Assembly: GCF_028502605.1 (NCBI RefSeq)
Contig: NW_026611593.1
Span: 2,294,001-2,358,000 of the forward strand
DNA: 64,000 nucleotides
Origin: Trichoderma breve
Taxonomy: Eukaryota > Ascomycota > Sordariomycetes > Hypocreales > Hypocreaceae
Direction: 5' to 3'
Shown here: piece after piece, positions 22,767 to 33,703 of the stretch
How positions within the stretch are numbered: the first letter of the stretch is position 1
How the letters are laid out: each line of letters starts with the position of its first letter
Notes under the pieces: generated by a model
The model's database searches: none
The model's input: the letters and a program-made list of their open reading frames with translations, nothing else
Told to the model about the DNA's origin: nothing
Translations under genes and position numbers: made by a program

Positions 22767-25700
22767 ATGGTATGCTGTCACCGCTTTAACCCACCAAAGC
22801 CTGTCCGCAGCTCACATTTATGCTACAACAGGTGTTGTTCAAGAGAAAGCCAGTGCAGTTTCTGCCTCCCGCAGACATTGAGGACGACGATGCCGAGGTA
22901 TGTCGAGCGTGGTCTGCATCGCTAATGGCGTTGCTCCCGACGTGGGATGAAGAGCGTAGGGCTGACTTCGGGGTCTCATTTAGGTCTGGCATATTCCTCA
23001 AACAGGAGAAATATTTGCTTCTTACGAGGACTACTTGAATCGGTGAGTTTGTCTGTTCCTTCCTCTCCGTTTCTTTGACCGTTACCATTATGCGCCGCAT
23101 GCTGACGACTTTGTTCTTTGGCTTCTAGAATGGATTTTTACAAGCAGGTAACCACCCTCCAAAGCCCCACCATCGCCGGCTACGCAATGAGACAAGCAAT
23201 ATACTAAATTCAGGATTTCTTATAGCGCCGCTTCAATGACGAAATCACGGGCCATTCAGGTCTTACCTTTTTCGAGGCTTACACAAGCGAGGTTGGTTTG
23301 CTTTTCTCCTGGCACTCAATCGAATATGCCTGGCTTACTTACCTGATCGTTCACAGCGTGCTGGTGGTCAAGAGGTCGAGGCCGCCTTCCCCGAAGCTCT
23401 CAAGGGCCCTATTCTCCGAAAAGTTCAATTCCAGACTATTTCTCGCCTCGATAACCTCGTCGATATGGTTTACGATGAATTCAAGGCTGATTTTTATCCT
23501 GGAGAGGACGTCTTTGTCACCCTGGACGAGTTTAACAATGAAAGACGGGCTTGTCTTGTACGAGAAAAGACAACCTTTGGTGCTAGAATCTTGCCGGATG
23601 GCTCAAGTTCTCTCCCCACGAGCCGCTATCTAGTCGTCCTCGGCGGTGGCTCTGGAAAGGAGCAAGTCGTCACCAACGATAACCTGAGCCGCGAGCGCGG
23701 CGCCTTCACCAAATCCATGCTTCGGTCCTTTCTTAAAAGAACAGTCATTCGAGAGGCGTGGAACGGCGCTCCATGGCTTGTCAAGCACGATTACGCCAAC
23801 CAATATCACATCGATACCAGGATCCCCCCTCACCTCCGGCACGACACCAAGATTCAGGAGCGCAAGCAGCTTCTGGCGCAGAAGCGTGAACGGAACTCGA
23901 TACATGATGCGAATGGACACAGCCCAGCGGTGCAAACCGGCCCGGTGCGCCTGCCTGAGCTGAAACCCGCCCCCAAGAGTCATAAGGGGAAGCAGACTCC
24001 CAATAGTGCAGGGACCAAAGGCCTCAAATGGCCCACGGATATGGCACCCGATGGTGTCAATGGCGCTGGTTACCCGCGATATAACGATGAACCAGCCGCT
24101 GCACCGCGTGAGCCGACACCTCCACCGCCTCCTCCGCCACCGAAATACCCCATCGAAGATTTGCAGCTGGAGCCGAGGGAGGGCAATGTGCGGCCACAGC
24201 TGAAGTTTATGTGCAAGGATCCTCCTATCAAGATGGAAGTCGACGATACCATCTCCCGCCAAATCGATATGGACACTGTGGGACCTCTCCTGGAGACGTG
24301 GGACACGCTCAACGTTTACTGCGAAATCTTCAAACTCGATTCCTTCACTTTCGACGACTTTGTCGAAGCCTTGTCAATCGCTTCGAATACCACACAAGTT
24401 CAGCTTTTCGATGAAATCCATTGCTCCGTGCTAAAGATTCTTGTCGACTCCGAATCCGACGGCGGCAAGGTGCGCATCACTCTGCCTGAGGTGGAAGAGG
24501 ATGACAGCGACGAGGAAGGCGACGAAGAAGAGGATGGAGAAGAAAGCGGAGAAGAAAGCGTTGAGCTGGAAGATATTCCCGTCGCGAGGGCTACCCGCAG
24601 CAGTCTAGCAAAGCTTGAGGCGGAGAGGCTGGCTGCTGAAGCAGCAGCTGCCGAAGAGGAGACTCTTCGCGCAGAGCAGGAAACCAAAAACCGAGCAGAG
24701 GAGCTTTTGAAAGAATTCGACTGGATCGAGCATCTTCGCCAGCGCAATTTCCAGAACGGAGGCTGGCAGAGGATTATAGTTGGTCTTCTGCATCAGCTTT
24801 CTAAGAATGAGCGCCTGCAACAAGCCTGTGAGGAGCTTCTGCAGCAGTTGGTACCTGCAGAGATGATACCTTCTCCGGAAAACGTGCAGCAACAGTATGC
24901 TGAGATGGACATCAACTACCGCGTCAAGGCACTGCAGATCATTTGCATGCTGACAATGGAGACAAAGGCTGTCAGAGGTTACATGGAAGACTGCAGCGAA
25001 ACCATGACCAAGTATCGCAAGGACAAGATCGAGTGGCAGCGACAACGGAAACAGGCGTAAGTTGACATGTTTGCACACGGTACAGTTCATCTCACTGACT
25101 TTTCTTCCTTTTACAGAACCGAAGAGCTCCGGCAACTTAATGAGCAGCGTAAACTGTTGATGCCGGAAAACGAACCTGCAGAGGAGACCAACGGCACTCC
25201 TGTTAAGGAGGAGATAGACGTCAAGATGGCAGACGCTGACGAATCAATCGTGAGCAGAGATGAAGACGCCGAAGACAGCCAAGATGAGAATTCTAAGAAG
25301 AAGCGTCGAAGCCGCGTCTTGACGGACAAGAAGAAGAAGCATGAGGAAGAGGAAAAGGCCAAAAAGGCAAAAGAAAAAGCACTGGAAAAGACGAAACCGC
25401 AACAGTCGAAGCAGTATATCAAGCTTCTCAAAGACATACAAAAGAAAGAGGAAATCATCAAGAAGTGCGAAGAGGAAGTCGCCATCATCGACAACGATCT
25501 ACGGGAGGCCGATTGTCCAAGAACTCGTGTCCTTGGAAAGGATAGGTTTTGGAATCGTTACTATTGGTTTGAGCGGAACGGCATGCCTTATGCCGGATTG
25601 CCTGACAGTTCTACGGCGCATGCGGCATATGCCAACGGATGTATCTGGATTCAGGGCCCCGACGACCTGGAGCGAGAAGGATATATTGACCTGCCGACCG

Positions 25701-26194
25701 AGCTTCAAAACGAGTACAAAGCCAAGTTCAATATGACTGTCCCAGAACGGAAGACGATGGAGGAAGGCGGTAGCAGTGTTTTCAACGCCAAGCAATGGGG
25801 CTACATTTCGGAACCAGAAGACCTCGACCAACTCATCAAGTGGCTGGATCCTCGAGGCTTCAATGAGCTGAAGCTACGAAAGGAGCTGGTTGCTTACAGA
25901 GACAGGATAGCCAAGCACATGGAGAATCGCAAAAAGTATCTCACCGGCGATGCCGAGGAGGACGAAGGTGACAAGAAGGAGGAGCCGAAACGAGTGAGCT
26001 CAAGGATCCGAGAGAAGACTCCTGACCAGCCCAACTATCGCTGTCTGCAATGGGAGAACACAATGGCTCTGGAAGAGTTGGGCCACTTGCATGGCGATCC
26101 ACCGCCGCCTCCGCGATCCAGAAAGCAAACAAAGAAGAGGGAAGCCATGACCGAGGCTGCACCGAGACCCGCCACGAAAACGCGACGCAAGTGA
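22767..26194 (+). CDS. itc1: ISW2-type chromatin remodelling accessory subunit, Itc1-like (WAC-DDT-WHIM)
   Basis: Non-catalytic partner of an ISWI ATPase in a nucleosome-spacing complex. Seven exons: 22767-22769, 22832-22897, 22984-23042, 23129-23147, 23226-23291, 23357-25056 and 25117-26194, giving 996 residues. The first coding exon is only the ATG; splicing adds VLFKRKPVQFLPP, matching the conserved Itc1/Acf1 N terminus. The WAC domain (about 20-130) contains VWHIPQTGEIFASYEDYLNR and ITGHSGLTFFEA. A DDT domain lies near residues 375-440 (LLETWDTLNVYCEIFKLDSF). An acidic stretch and coiled coil follow, then a WHIM/WSD motif near residue 780 (RVLGKDRFWNRYYWF). The Lys-rich segment at 25330-25400 and the basic C terminus fit nuclear and DNA contact roles. 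The fit to yeast Itc1 in order and length is good. Five short exons at the 5' end make its annotation easy to miss. Confidence 0.9.
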
Positions 26195-27413
26195 TGGAAT
26201 ATTTTGTTTGTGCCTTGAATACTGGGGCACTCTGGCCTCATCGACCATGAACGACACATACCTTATCCATATGCATATCCAAGCGGCTACATTAGCCACT
26301 GGGGGGTGTGGGCAGCAAGTTTGCAACGAGCTCTCTGATCTACTACCTCACAGTCTTGTCGAATATAACGCACCGTAACGACTGATTAGATGGCCCGTGT
26401 TAGAAATTAGACCGGAGTTGGGGAACCTACGCATGGAAAGGGCCGCCCTGTTTTGGTTTTTGTGTAATTTAAAAAGAAGAAAACTTTCCATTCCATTTTT
26501 GTTGTTTGCATGTTGCAAGGGTTTTGGCTGTGGAGGAGGGAGAGATGAAATAACCACTACAAAGGTATATATACAACTGCAGAGGCTGGTGTTGGTTACA
26601 ATCGGAAAAGGTCGATTGAAGAGAGTTGCATTGAAAGGTTGGTTGAAAGGTGTTTTTGGAGAATGTTGTATTGTATGGATATTGAGTGTATTGAACTAGT
26701 ATAAATGAATGCCATCTTGAGGCTTGATTGCCTAATTTACTGATGTCTGTGTTATATCTTCGTTCTTTGAAGGAGGAGGTTACGTGGTCTGGATTGGCAC
26801 AAGCACAGTGGTTCCTACTATATTGTGGTTAGAAGCATTTAAAGGTTATCTCCAGAACGGTCTAACACCTAAATTAGGCGACCATAATTGGAGTAGTTGA
26901 CGCTCATCATGCCTGGTCCTCTCGAACACGATGACCTCAGTCAAGCTAGACGATTTCTATTCATCTAGTTGTAGAACTGTTGCTAGATGTTGTACTCTGA
27001 TCTATAGAGGCCTTCAAGATGATACATTATCGTACCTTGATCGTTCCGAGAGCATTATGATAGTTTGCATTGGCAGATGGTCGCTAGGAATGTATGATGT
27101 CTACTCAGTAGTATAGTACTAGAGTGATAAATGAATATATACCTCAATTTACTAAAGTTGAATGGAAGCTCTAGGCTCTCTTTTCCTCTTGTGACGTAGT
27201 GCGGCTGGTACATGTACCTTGTATAAGATGCATCTCATGGTCATTGGATAAATCGTTAGGCATCCACGGCACACCCAATGCGGCCCGGCATCTTCACTTT
27301 TCCATCATTGTACAGCATTTCTCAAAGATTTATGAAAAGATTCAAGTACTATTACAATTACTTCATCTACTGGATAGTTATTCTAACGTGGGTTGTCATA
27401 AGACTCGTACACA
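26195..27413. other. intergenic region at the core/accessory transition
   Basis: About 1.2 kb without a supported gene. It begins with the T-rich 3' flank of the ITC1-like gene and becomes more AT-rich after about 26700. No domain, tRNA or repeat was recognised in it. Confidence 0.4.
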
Positions 27414-28339
27414 ATGGCCAATTCAAACTTTCTTGAGACAATTGCCTCTCCAGAGGGGGCAAATGTTGAGTCAGTTCTCCGACACTCTCTCAAAATCTTA
27501 TACTAATCTTGAAAAAGCATCATTGCCGTGCATGGAATGAACCCGGACAATAATGAGCAGCATGCAGATAATGCATGGACTCATCCTGGCTTAGGGATCT
27601 TCTCCCTTCACGAATCCCGAATGCACGAATATTTGCATATAGATACAATGCCAATATTGCATTTGGCAAATCGGTGGCTGGTATAGGCGAGCAGGCCAAG
27701 AATTTGCTTCAATGCATAGTACAAGACCGACAGGTTCGCACGATCGATGACAAGATACTCATATGGGAGCGCTGACGAATTTACTGACAAACAGACCAAT
27801 GGCACACGACCCATCATCTTTATTGCACACAGTATGGGTGGAATTATTGTCAAGGAAGCCCTTGTAACCGCGTTTTTCAATGAACAGGCATACCCTACAA
27901 TCTGGACATTCACTCGCAGCATTGCCTTTTTTGGTGTGCCACACGGAGGATCGCAACACGCTGCATGGGTCAAATCCATCAGCCCCATTATGGCATTGTC
28001 TCCAGCGAAACTGAACTCGTCGTTTATAGAAAGTATTGCTGCAGACTCAGCTTACAACAAAGACCTAAACAACAAATTCAAGGATTTATTTGGAGCATAC
28101 AAAATTCTCAGCTTTTGCGAGACATTACCACACGGCGATGTTAGCCTTGGGCTTGTAAGATTATTATGCTTGATGTTTCACCAGATCAGACTACTGACTA
28201 GGTACACATAAACAAGGTTGTCGACATAGATGCAGCGATACTCGGATGGCCCGACGATCTAGAAACCAAACTATATATGAATCGCGACCACGTGGGTATT
28301 TGCAAATTTGCAAATGCTGAAGAGCCGGAATGGCAATAG
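27414..28339 (+). pseudogene. broken SERAC1/DUF676-like alpha/beta hydrolase, NLR N-terminal type
   Basis: Pieces of a serine hydrolase domain of the kind often found at the N terminus of fungal NLR proteins, or alone. An N-terminal piece with IIAVHGMNPDNNEQHADNAW (from about 27519) is followed, in another frame, by WLRDLLPSRIPNARIFAYRY (from about 27575). No intron explains the change, so bases appear to have been lost between them. A 61-bp intron (27734-27794) then joins to the nucleophile elbow IIFIAHSMGGIIVKEALV and FFGVPHGGSQHA. A second intron (28155-28216) joins to VVDIDAAILGWPDDLETK, which ends at a stop at 28337-28339, where related genes normally continue into NB-ARC/NACHT or ankyrin/TPR parts. 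None of these follow. The introns still have good sites, so decay may be recent. An alternative is a sequencing indel plus a genuinely short stand-alone hydrolase. Confidence 0.65.
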
Positions 28340-28967
28340 ACTCCACGGGATTTGCGCGGCTGGCTCATGCTCATTTAGGGCTCCCCTGTACCCGCTACTT
28401 TAAGAGATGGCAAAGGAGTCATCTCGGGTGACCTGGGTGCTTGGGATGACCCGATGGGCGCCTTGGGTGACGTTGAGTGCGCCGGGGAAAGGCTCTTCTC
28501 TTCCATTCCAAGGCATTCCTCCGGCTCCGCAGAGTATAACAAAGCTAGAAGACGTAAAGGACAAATTACTCTAAGTGTGCCACGCACCGGACCCTTCTGG
28601 AGACAAAACTGCTACGACTTGTGGCACAGGTCCCAACACAAACACTCTTTCTCTCTCTCTATACCAGTCATTATCCAGGAAGTCATCTGAAGCCTGCCGC
28701 AATATGACTAAAATGGAGCAGAAGGTGCCATTTAAGCTGGCGGCAAACATGATCCCCCAAGCCGCATAAGTAGGTAGCTATGTATATAGACAAAATGTAG
28801 TGACTTTATGGCGACGAAGTATCAGTACCTATATATTATATAGGGAAGATTCAGAGACTATGTAGTACGGGGTACCATAAGAAGGTGGCCAGTAGTGCTC
28901 GTACTGCTGGGTATTGCTGGCGTAGTAGCTCGACTACTACATTTATTCTGGCGTAGTGCGTTTTAGT
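28340..28967. other. intergenic region
   Basis: No continuation of the hydrolase/NLR reading frame was found here and no other gene is supported. A short run with repeated GGTGACC/TGGGTGA-like words lies at about 28420-28480. The right half is the 3' flank of the zinc transporter gene on the minus strand. Confidence 0.4.
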
Positions 28968-30863
28968 TCATGCCCACTTCCCCAAGAAGCTCATGAGAAC
29001 CATGCCAGCAATAAGACCAAAACCGGCAAAACCAGTGACCAAGGGGTTCGAGTTGGTCAACTCCCCATCATATATCCAATCGCGAGCCCACATTTCAACC
29101 ACTCCAACCCACACAAGGATACCAGCTGAAAGTGCGTCCAGCGTCCCAAGCGCAATTAGCGTAGATGGATCGTTACCATTAAATTTGTGCAAAACCCCAA
29201 TGCCGATGGCCATTCCGACAGGGGTCACGAGTGCGAATGCCAACGCCATGTACATCATGTTCAACCATGACAGTTTCCTGCTTGAAAGTTCCACCTCATT
29301 TACGGCAGCTCCTGTCGTCGTATCAATCTTTCTCGAGGTCGGCGGCGACGGGCTACTGTGGCCACCATGGCTCGTTATTGTTTTATGTCCCACGGCTGCA
29401 ATACGAGTGCCGAGGGCAATGCCTTCGAAAACTTGGTGGAAGACGATGACAATAAACAGTGTGATGAAGAAGGAGTCACCAGCCACGACGAGGGTCAGTC
29501 CAATCACTGTTTTCCATTTAGTATGATGCCATGTAAAGTCGCGTCAAACTTGGCGACAAAGGTGTCGACAGGGCGTTGAAGATGAGTCTGAGGGAAGAAC
29601 TTACGCAGGGAATGAAAGATGATACCCGCTTCCAAAACTAAAACGTTCACTACCTCATCGTTCTGTCTAGAAGATCCTGTCTCTGTCGTGCTAATTGTTC
29701 TGGATATACGGTGCGCAACATAGTCGGCCAGCCATGAGAGAAAGAGGCCAGCCATGACCACTGCCGATGTTAGACCTTCATATTCTATGGATAGGCATTC
29801 ATTCGTAAACATCAGCGTGGCATGTGTAAAAAGCTGTCCGAGAAGTTAATTCAGCTTTTGCCGTCAATTTTATATAGTAACCAGCGAGGGGATACTTGCA
29901 TGGACAAATGCAGTAGAGATTATTACACCAGTTCCAAACTGCTTTAATATTAAGAAAATGATGTGGAATTTCTTGGGTAATGTTGAGGCGAGGAATATGG
30001 GTGCAGAGACACCTAGACGCCCAAGTTAATATAGCTGCCGATAATATTTGTCAAGTTATTGTTTGGTTTGTTACCTATGAAGCTCGTTACCAGAATGACG
30101 AAAAGGAGGCCGATCCTGAGAGGGATATTATAATCACGTTCCTGGCGAGAGCAGTTTTTCACGCCCTCATTTTCACCATCTCCCCCAACGCAGTGCCTTG
30201 CCAAGGTCAACAATCCTGCTTCGTGTTTTGAAGGTGGAAAAATTAGCAGGGGAAATCAAGAACAAGCTTACTCGACACCAGCGTGGAAGTGACAATGCTC
30301 TCCATCGGGATCTGTAGTGTCGTCACCAGAGCTGGAACCGTCGTCTTCGCCGCCCTCGACGTCGGTGATGACTTCAACATCCTCGCCGTTAGGGTCAAGG
30401 CAGTAGCTGTGATTATATGAGTTTCCTTTTTCGCAATGTAAGCATCTCAAAGAGATTGATTACGTATCAGCGCCGTGGTGATGGCAGCCAGTGTACTCTG
30501 GCGCCGGGCTCGTCGTCCCGCTTGCAATGACTTGATACTCTGTCGTACCAACCATGCAAAAACTATAGAAGAGCAATCAGACCTTTGTTACTCGAGAATT
30601 TTGGACCGTGAATTTCGAGTTCTGAAAGGGAACACGCACAACTCAGTACCGTGTGCGTGGCAGGCGGTCACCGATTCGAAGTCATTGCTCGCAGCAGTCG
30701 CACTGGGCGCTGGAGTGACCGACGGTGCGGCGGTTGATGCTGCTTGTCGCTGAACAAATTGTGCTGGATGCAGCCCAGAAACAAGTGGCGCCAAAAGTAG
30801 TGCAAAAGTGCACAAATTTGGAGTGCGGAAAACACGGATATCCTGAGGTTGGAAGTATCCCAT
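28968..30863 (-). CDS. ZIP-family zinc transporter (Zrt-like)
   Basis: Membrane transporter importing Zn2+ (and perhaps Fe2+) into the cytosol. Seven exons on the minus strand: 30863-30643, 30562-30464, 30406-30272, 30196-30075, 30012-29900, 29833-29605 and 29506-28968, giving 485 residues. An N-terminal signal-like segment (LCTFALLLAPLVSGL) and a Cys/His-rich lumenal/extracellular region (CHAHGT, YTGCHHHGADTYCLDPNG, HCHFHAGVEHC) precede the transmembrane core. The core has IPLRIGLLFVILVTSFIGVS, QFGTGVIISTAFVHLFTHAT and the signature IVFHQVFEGIALG; the two His segments form the usual metal path. The fifth intron (29834-29899) starts with GCAAGT, a GC-AG intron; only that choice keeps STAFVH joined to LFTHATLMFTNECL in frame. 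It looks intact. Low- versus high-affinity type cannot be decided here. Confidence 0.88.
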
Positions 30864-32129
30864 ACTGAGGAGTTAGATGTGTTGCAATCTGATGATTCGG
30901 AAACAAGGTGACAATGATTATAGAGAAGAGGAATGTTTAATACAGTGACAAAATGTCCGATGTCTGAGCGAAGGCTGGAATTTATCGACGAGTAAGAGAC
31001 TTTTTAGCTAGCTAACTGGAGTCAACATCCTAGTTATTAAGTTGTGTTTGAACAGCCTTGAACATGCGGAGGCTTGCTTGAGGGAGGAAATAGTGCATGC
31101 CGCACATCGACGGCCAAGATCAGTCACAGCGACAATGATTCTCCATTTGATTTCCCGTTCTCGAAGCTCGAAGGTCCATCAAGGTTCCTTCGCTCTCGTA
31201 ATTTTCTATTGCCAACAGTCCTTGGCAAGCCAATGCCAAGAGAACGAGTGATTTTTAGACCAGGAGCTCGGCCGTACTATGGCAAAGGTCCTTCACAATG
31301 CCATGGACGCAGTTCGCATGTCTGTCCTAGAAGGTCTATCAAGGTGTTCTACTATACCTCGCCGTTCAATATTGCCAAGCATCTTGGCAAGCTGATGCCA
31401 ACGAGTCCGGGTCTTGGCTTTTGCCAAGCTTCGCCGACTGGCAAGCGACCAATTTTGCCACTTTGGAGTCGTGGGGTGTTGTCAAGGGTTTCTGCAGATC
31501 TCTCTCCATCGATGTGCAGTGAGGCCTTTGATGTGATAATTAATTTCGTGAATTTACTAGGCTTCCCAAACTGTGAGTACGTGTAAGAATCTGGGACATG
31601 AAAATCTCCCAGCGCTATTCGTATTCCTGATTCCGCTCTTTATGTTGTGAGACGGTATTAGTTTGATATACAAACGGCATCTCAGAGGAACCTAGTGGTA
31701 AACTACGGACGAGCGCAAAGGTAGAGCGGTGGAGCGTGCCCTCGCCTTCAAGGACCCTTAGATTTCTGACTGTGATAGAGTTGGAATATAAGACTTAAGC
31801 AGAAGAGCTCTTGTATTGCAATTGTTCACTGAATATATAGTTTCTTGAATGTTGCTTTAATACTGTGAAGCAGGGTGTTGAACACTGCTTTCAACTAGTT
31901 TCCTTCAGATCTATAACCAAAATGAAAGCGTCGCGCACTCTTTGCACTCCTCAGTCTGAAACTCTTTGAGGTTCTAGATTATATATATTGACGCTTTCTG
32001 TAACCTCCATATGCGTGTTTCATTGACTGTAGGTGCATTGCGTAACTGAATTTGTCAGATTACTTAGACCGGAGTTTTGGCGCTTGAAGTTATACCTCGT
32101 CGCTCATCCCAGTTGAAGAGAACTTGGAT
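30864..32129. other. intergenic region with a cluster of TTGCCAA/TTGGCAA words
   Basis: No supported gene. Between about 31201 and 31460, CTTGGCAAG, TTGCCAAGC and TGCCAA words recur in both orientations, making several short imperfect inverted repeats. A 170-codon plus-strand frame (31074-31586) crosses this cluster but has no domain. It may be remains of a small transposable element; no terminal repeats or target duplication could be defined. Confidence 0.35.
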
Positions 32130-32393
32130 CTAGCGAGTAGTATCATCGCAGTGATACTCTGTGGTTCCATCAGGGCAGACGCCGCCATGGGAATGACAGG
32201 TGTTGCTGTTGGGTTTGCGGCCGGCACAGCAGAACTCGCAGTTGCCAACAGGTGCACCGCAGTTTGTGGGTGGAACACAAGTTCGCAGAATAAGGTATGA
32301 AGTCGAAGGAGTATCGCGGGGCATGGGCGAGGTAGCCGCCGCCGCAGCCGCGAGGGCGTAAGGTAGAATAGCGAAGACCTTGAAGGAAACCAT
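32130..32393 (-). CDS. small secreted cysteine-rich protein (8 Cys)
   Basis: Single-exon gene for 87 residues. The N terminus (MVSFKVFAILPYALAAAAAA) is a clear signal peptide. The mature part of about 65 residues has eight cysteines, in the order C, NC, NC, FCC, TC, VC, HC, with Gly/Pro/Asn-rich loops, the composition of disulfide-stabilised fungal secreted proteins and candidate effectors. There is no domain I recognise. The ATG at 32391-32393 is the first Met before the hydrophobic stretch; the frame stays open upstream to about 32522, but that extension lacks sense as a secreted N terminus. An AT-rich island begins about 450 bp away. No function is assigned. Confidence 0.6.
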   Translation of the reverse strand: MVSFKVFAILPYALAAAAAATSPMPRDTPSTSYLILRTCVPPTNCGAPVGNCEFCCAGRKPNSNTCHSHGGVCPDGTTEYHCDDTTR

Positions 32394-32840
32394 GTTGGTA
32401 AATTTAGGTTGACTAGAGGCGTGTTTTCGGGAACAATACACTGTTGTCACTCTTATGATAGTTGTTGCCAGCAGACTTACACACGAAGAGACCTGATCAT
32501 AGTTTATATAGGCAGCGAACACAATACAAGTAGAACAGGAGCGTGCTACTCATTGATCGTCATTGCTACCAGACACCTCTCAAGGTTCTTGAGGATCATC
32601 CTATCTGGTTTATCCCATGACATGAAATCCATCAAGCATCTCGTTCCAATACCATGCGGTAAATTATCATCCTATTGTTGGCATTTGCAGATGGATCGTC
32701 ACGCAGTAACCTGTTTTCAACTCTGTCGAGGAGTTCTGCCGCGAGCTCCTTTTTTGGAAGGTCATTACCGCTTGGCATATGAAAATACTACGTTGATCTG
32801 ACAACATTCGGTGACCAAATTGACATTGACTAAACAGCTG

Positions 32841-32984
32841 TAACTCTTTAAGTTTAAGCTTATTATTAAGTATTATAATAGTTTAAATAATAAACAAGCT
32901 AATATATTTAGTAAATACTTAAATTACTTTTTAAAAAATACTAAAAGTTAAGGTATAAATATTAAAGAAAAATTAATATAAAGA
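32841..32984. other. very AT-rich island
   Basis: About 145 bp made almost only of A and T, dominated by TTA, TAA and ATA words, sharply bounded by normal-composition DNA on both sides. There is no coding content. Candidate explanations are repeat-induced point mutation of an old repeat, or a matrix/origin-like AT element. Confidence 0.6.
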
Positions 32985-33134
32985 CTGTTTTGTCCTCACC
33001 TCCATAGATGAACTGTTTCATCTATCAGTCACGGGCCGAGTACCTCTGCACCCTGTCCAATCAGTGAACCTTAGTTCTCGGCTCTTTAACCTATCATAAA
33101 AGAAATGTATGTATTGTACATACCATAGGCATGC

Positions 33135-33365
33135 ATGAGAAATCCTCAGGGGAAACAAAAGATACCGGGAAAACAAACAGGGCAGCTTAGTTTGGAGGAT
33201 GCAGCCAAGAAATATAGGTTCTTGGCCAGTCCAGAGAGGTTCTCGCGAATACCGGGAAAACCAACAGGACAGCTGAGTTTGGAGGATGCAGCCAAGAAAT
33301 ATAGGTTCTTGGCCAGTCCAGAGAGGTTCTCACGCTACAATAACCCTCGAAGCAGAGTGAAATGA
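33135..33365 (+). CDS. hypothetical small ORF made of two 29-residue repeats
   Basis: A 76-codon frame that is almost entirely two tandem copies of a 29-residue unit (core QLSLEDAAKKYRFLASPERF) between a short MRNPQGKQK lead and a basic tail ending NNPRSRVK. The two 87-bp units differ at five bases, four of them synonymous third positions and one Gln/Pro change, which is suggestive of selection on the protein. The LEDAAKKY core faintly resembles the helix-turn-helix of psq/transposase N termini, but that is a guess. There is no signal peptide, and no intron or extension could be found. It may be a real small protein, or a remnant of a larger gene. Confidence 0.35.
   Translation: MRNPQGKQKIPGKQTGQLSLEDAAKKYRFLASPERFSRIPGKPTGQLSLEDAAKKYRFLASPERFSRYNNPRSRVK
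33162..33335 (+). repeat. two tandem 87-bp units
   Basis: Units 33162-33248 and 33249-33335, 82 of 87 positions identical, both in the same frame of the small ORF and without gaps. Confidence 0.9.
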
Positions 33366-33703
33366 TCCTAGAAAGAGGGGTAGTCCATTCCTGACCATGT
33401 TGGTAGCTTTAACGCTTCATCTTTGGCGGCATTATTATCGGCATTGCCAATTGGCAACGAATCCGTCGGCCTGTCCGAGAGACGCTCGATCTGATCCAGC
33501 TCATGCTGTGGCGCTCAGAGCTCAGAGAGAATGTGCCACTCAGAGGTCTCTCCTGACACATGTCAACATACCTATATATAACCAGAGACGCACAGTCGTA
33601 GGCCAATCCTACTCACAACAGCCTATTATCCCATCCACACATGTTGGCGAAGCCAATCTCCTATTCTAGTTTGTTTAACTCACTCATTCTTTAAGATCGC
33701 AAA

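Noticed and set aside
23630..24262. 210-codon minus-strand frame
   Set aside because: Antisense to the ITC1-like exon 6; no domain.
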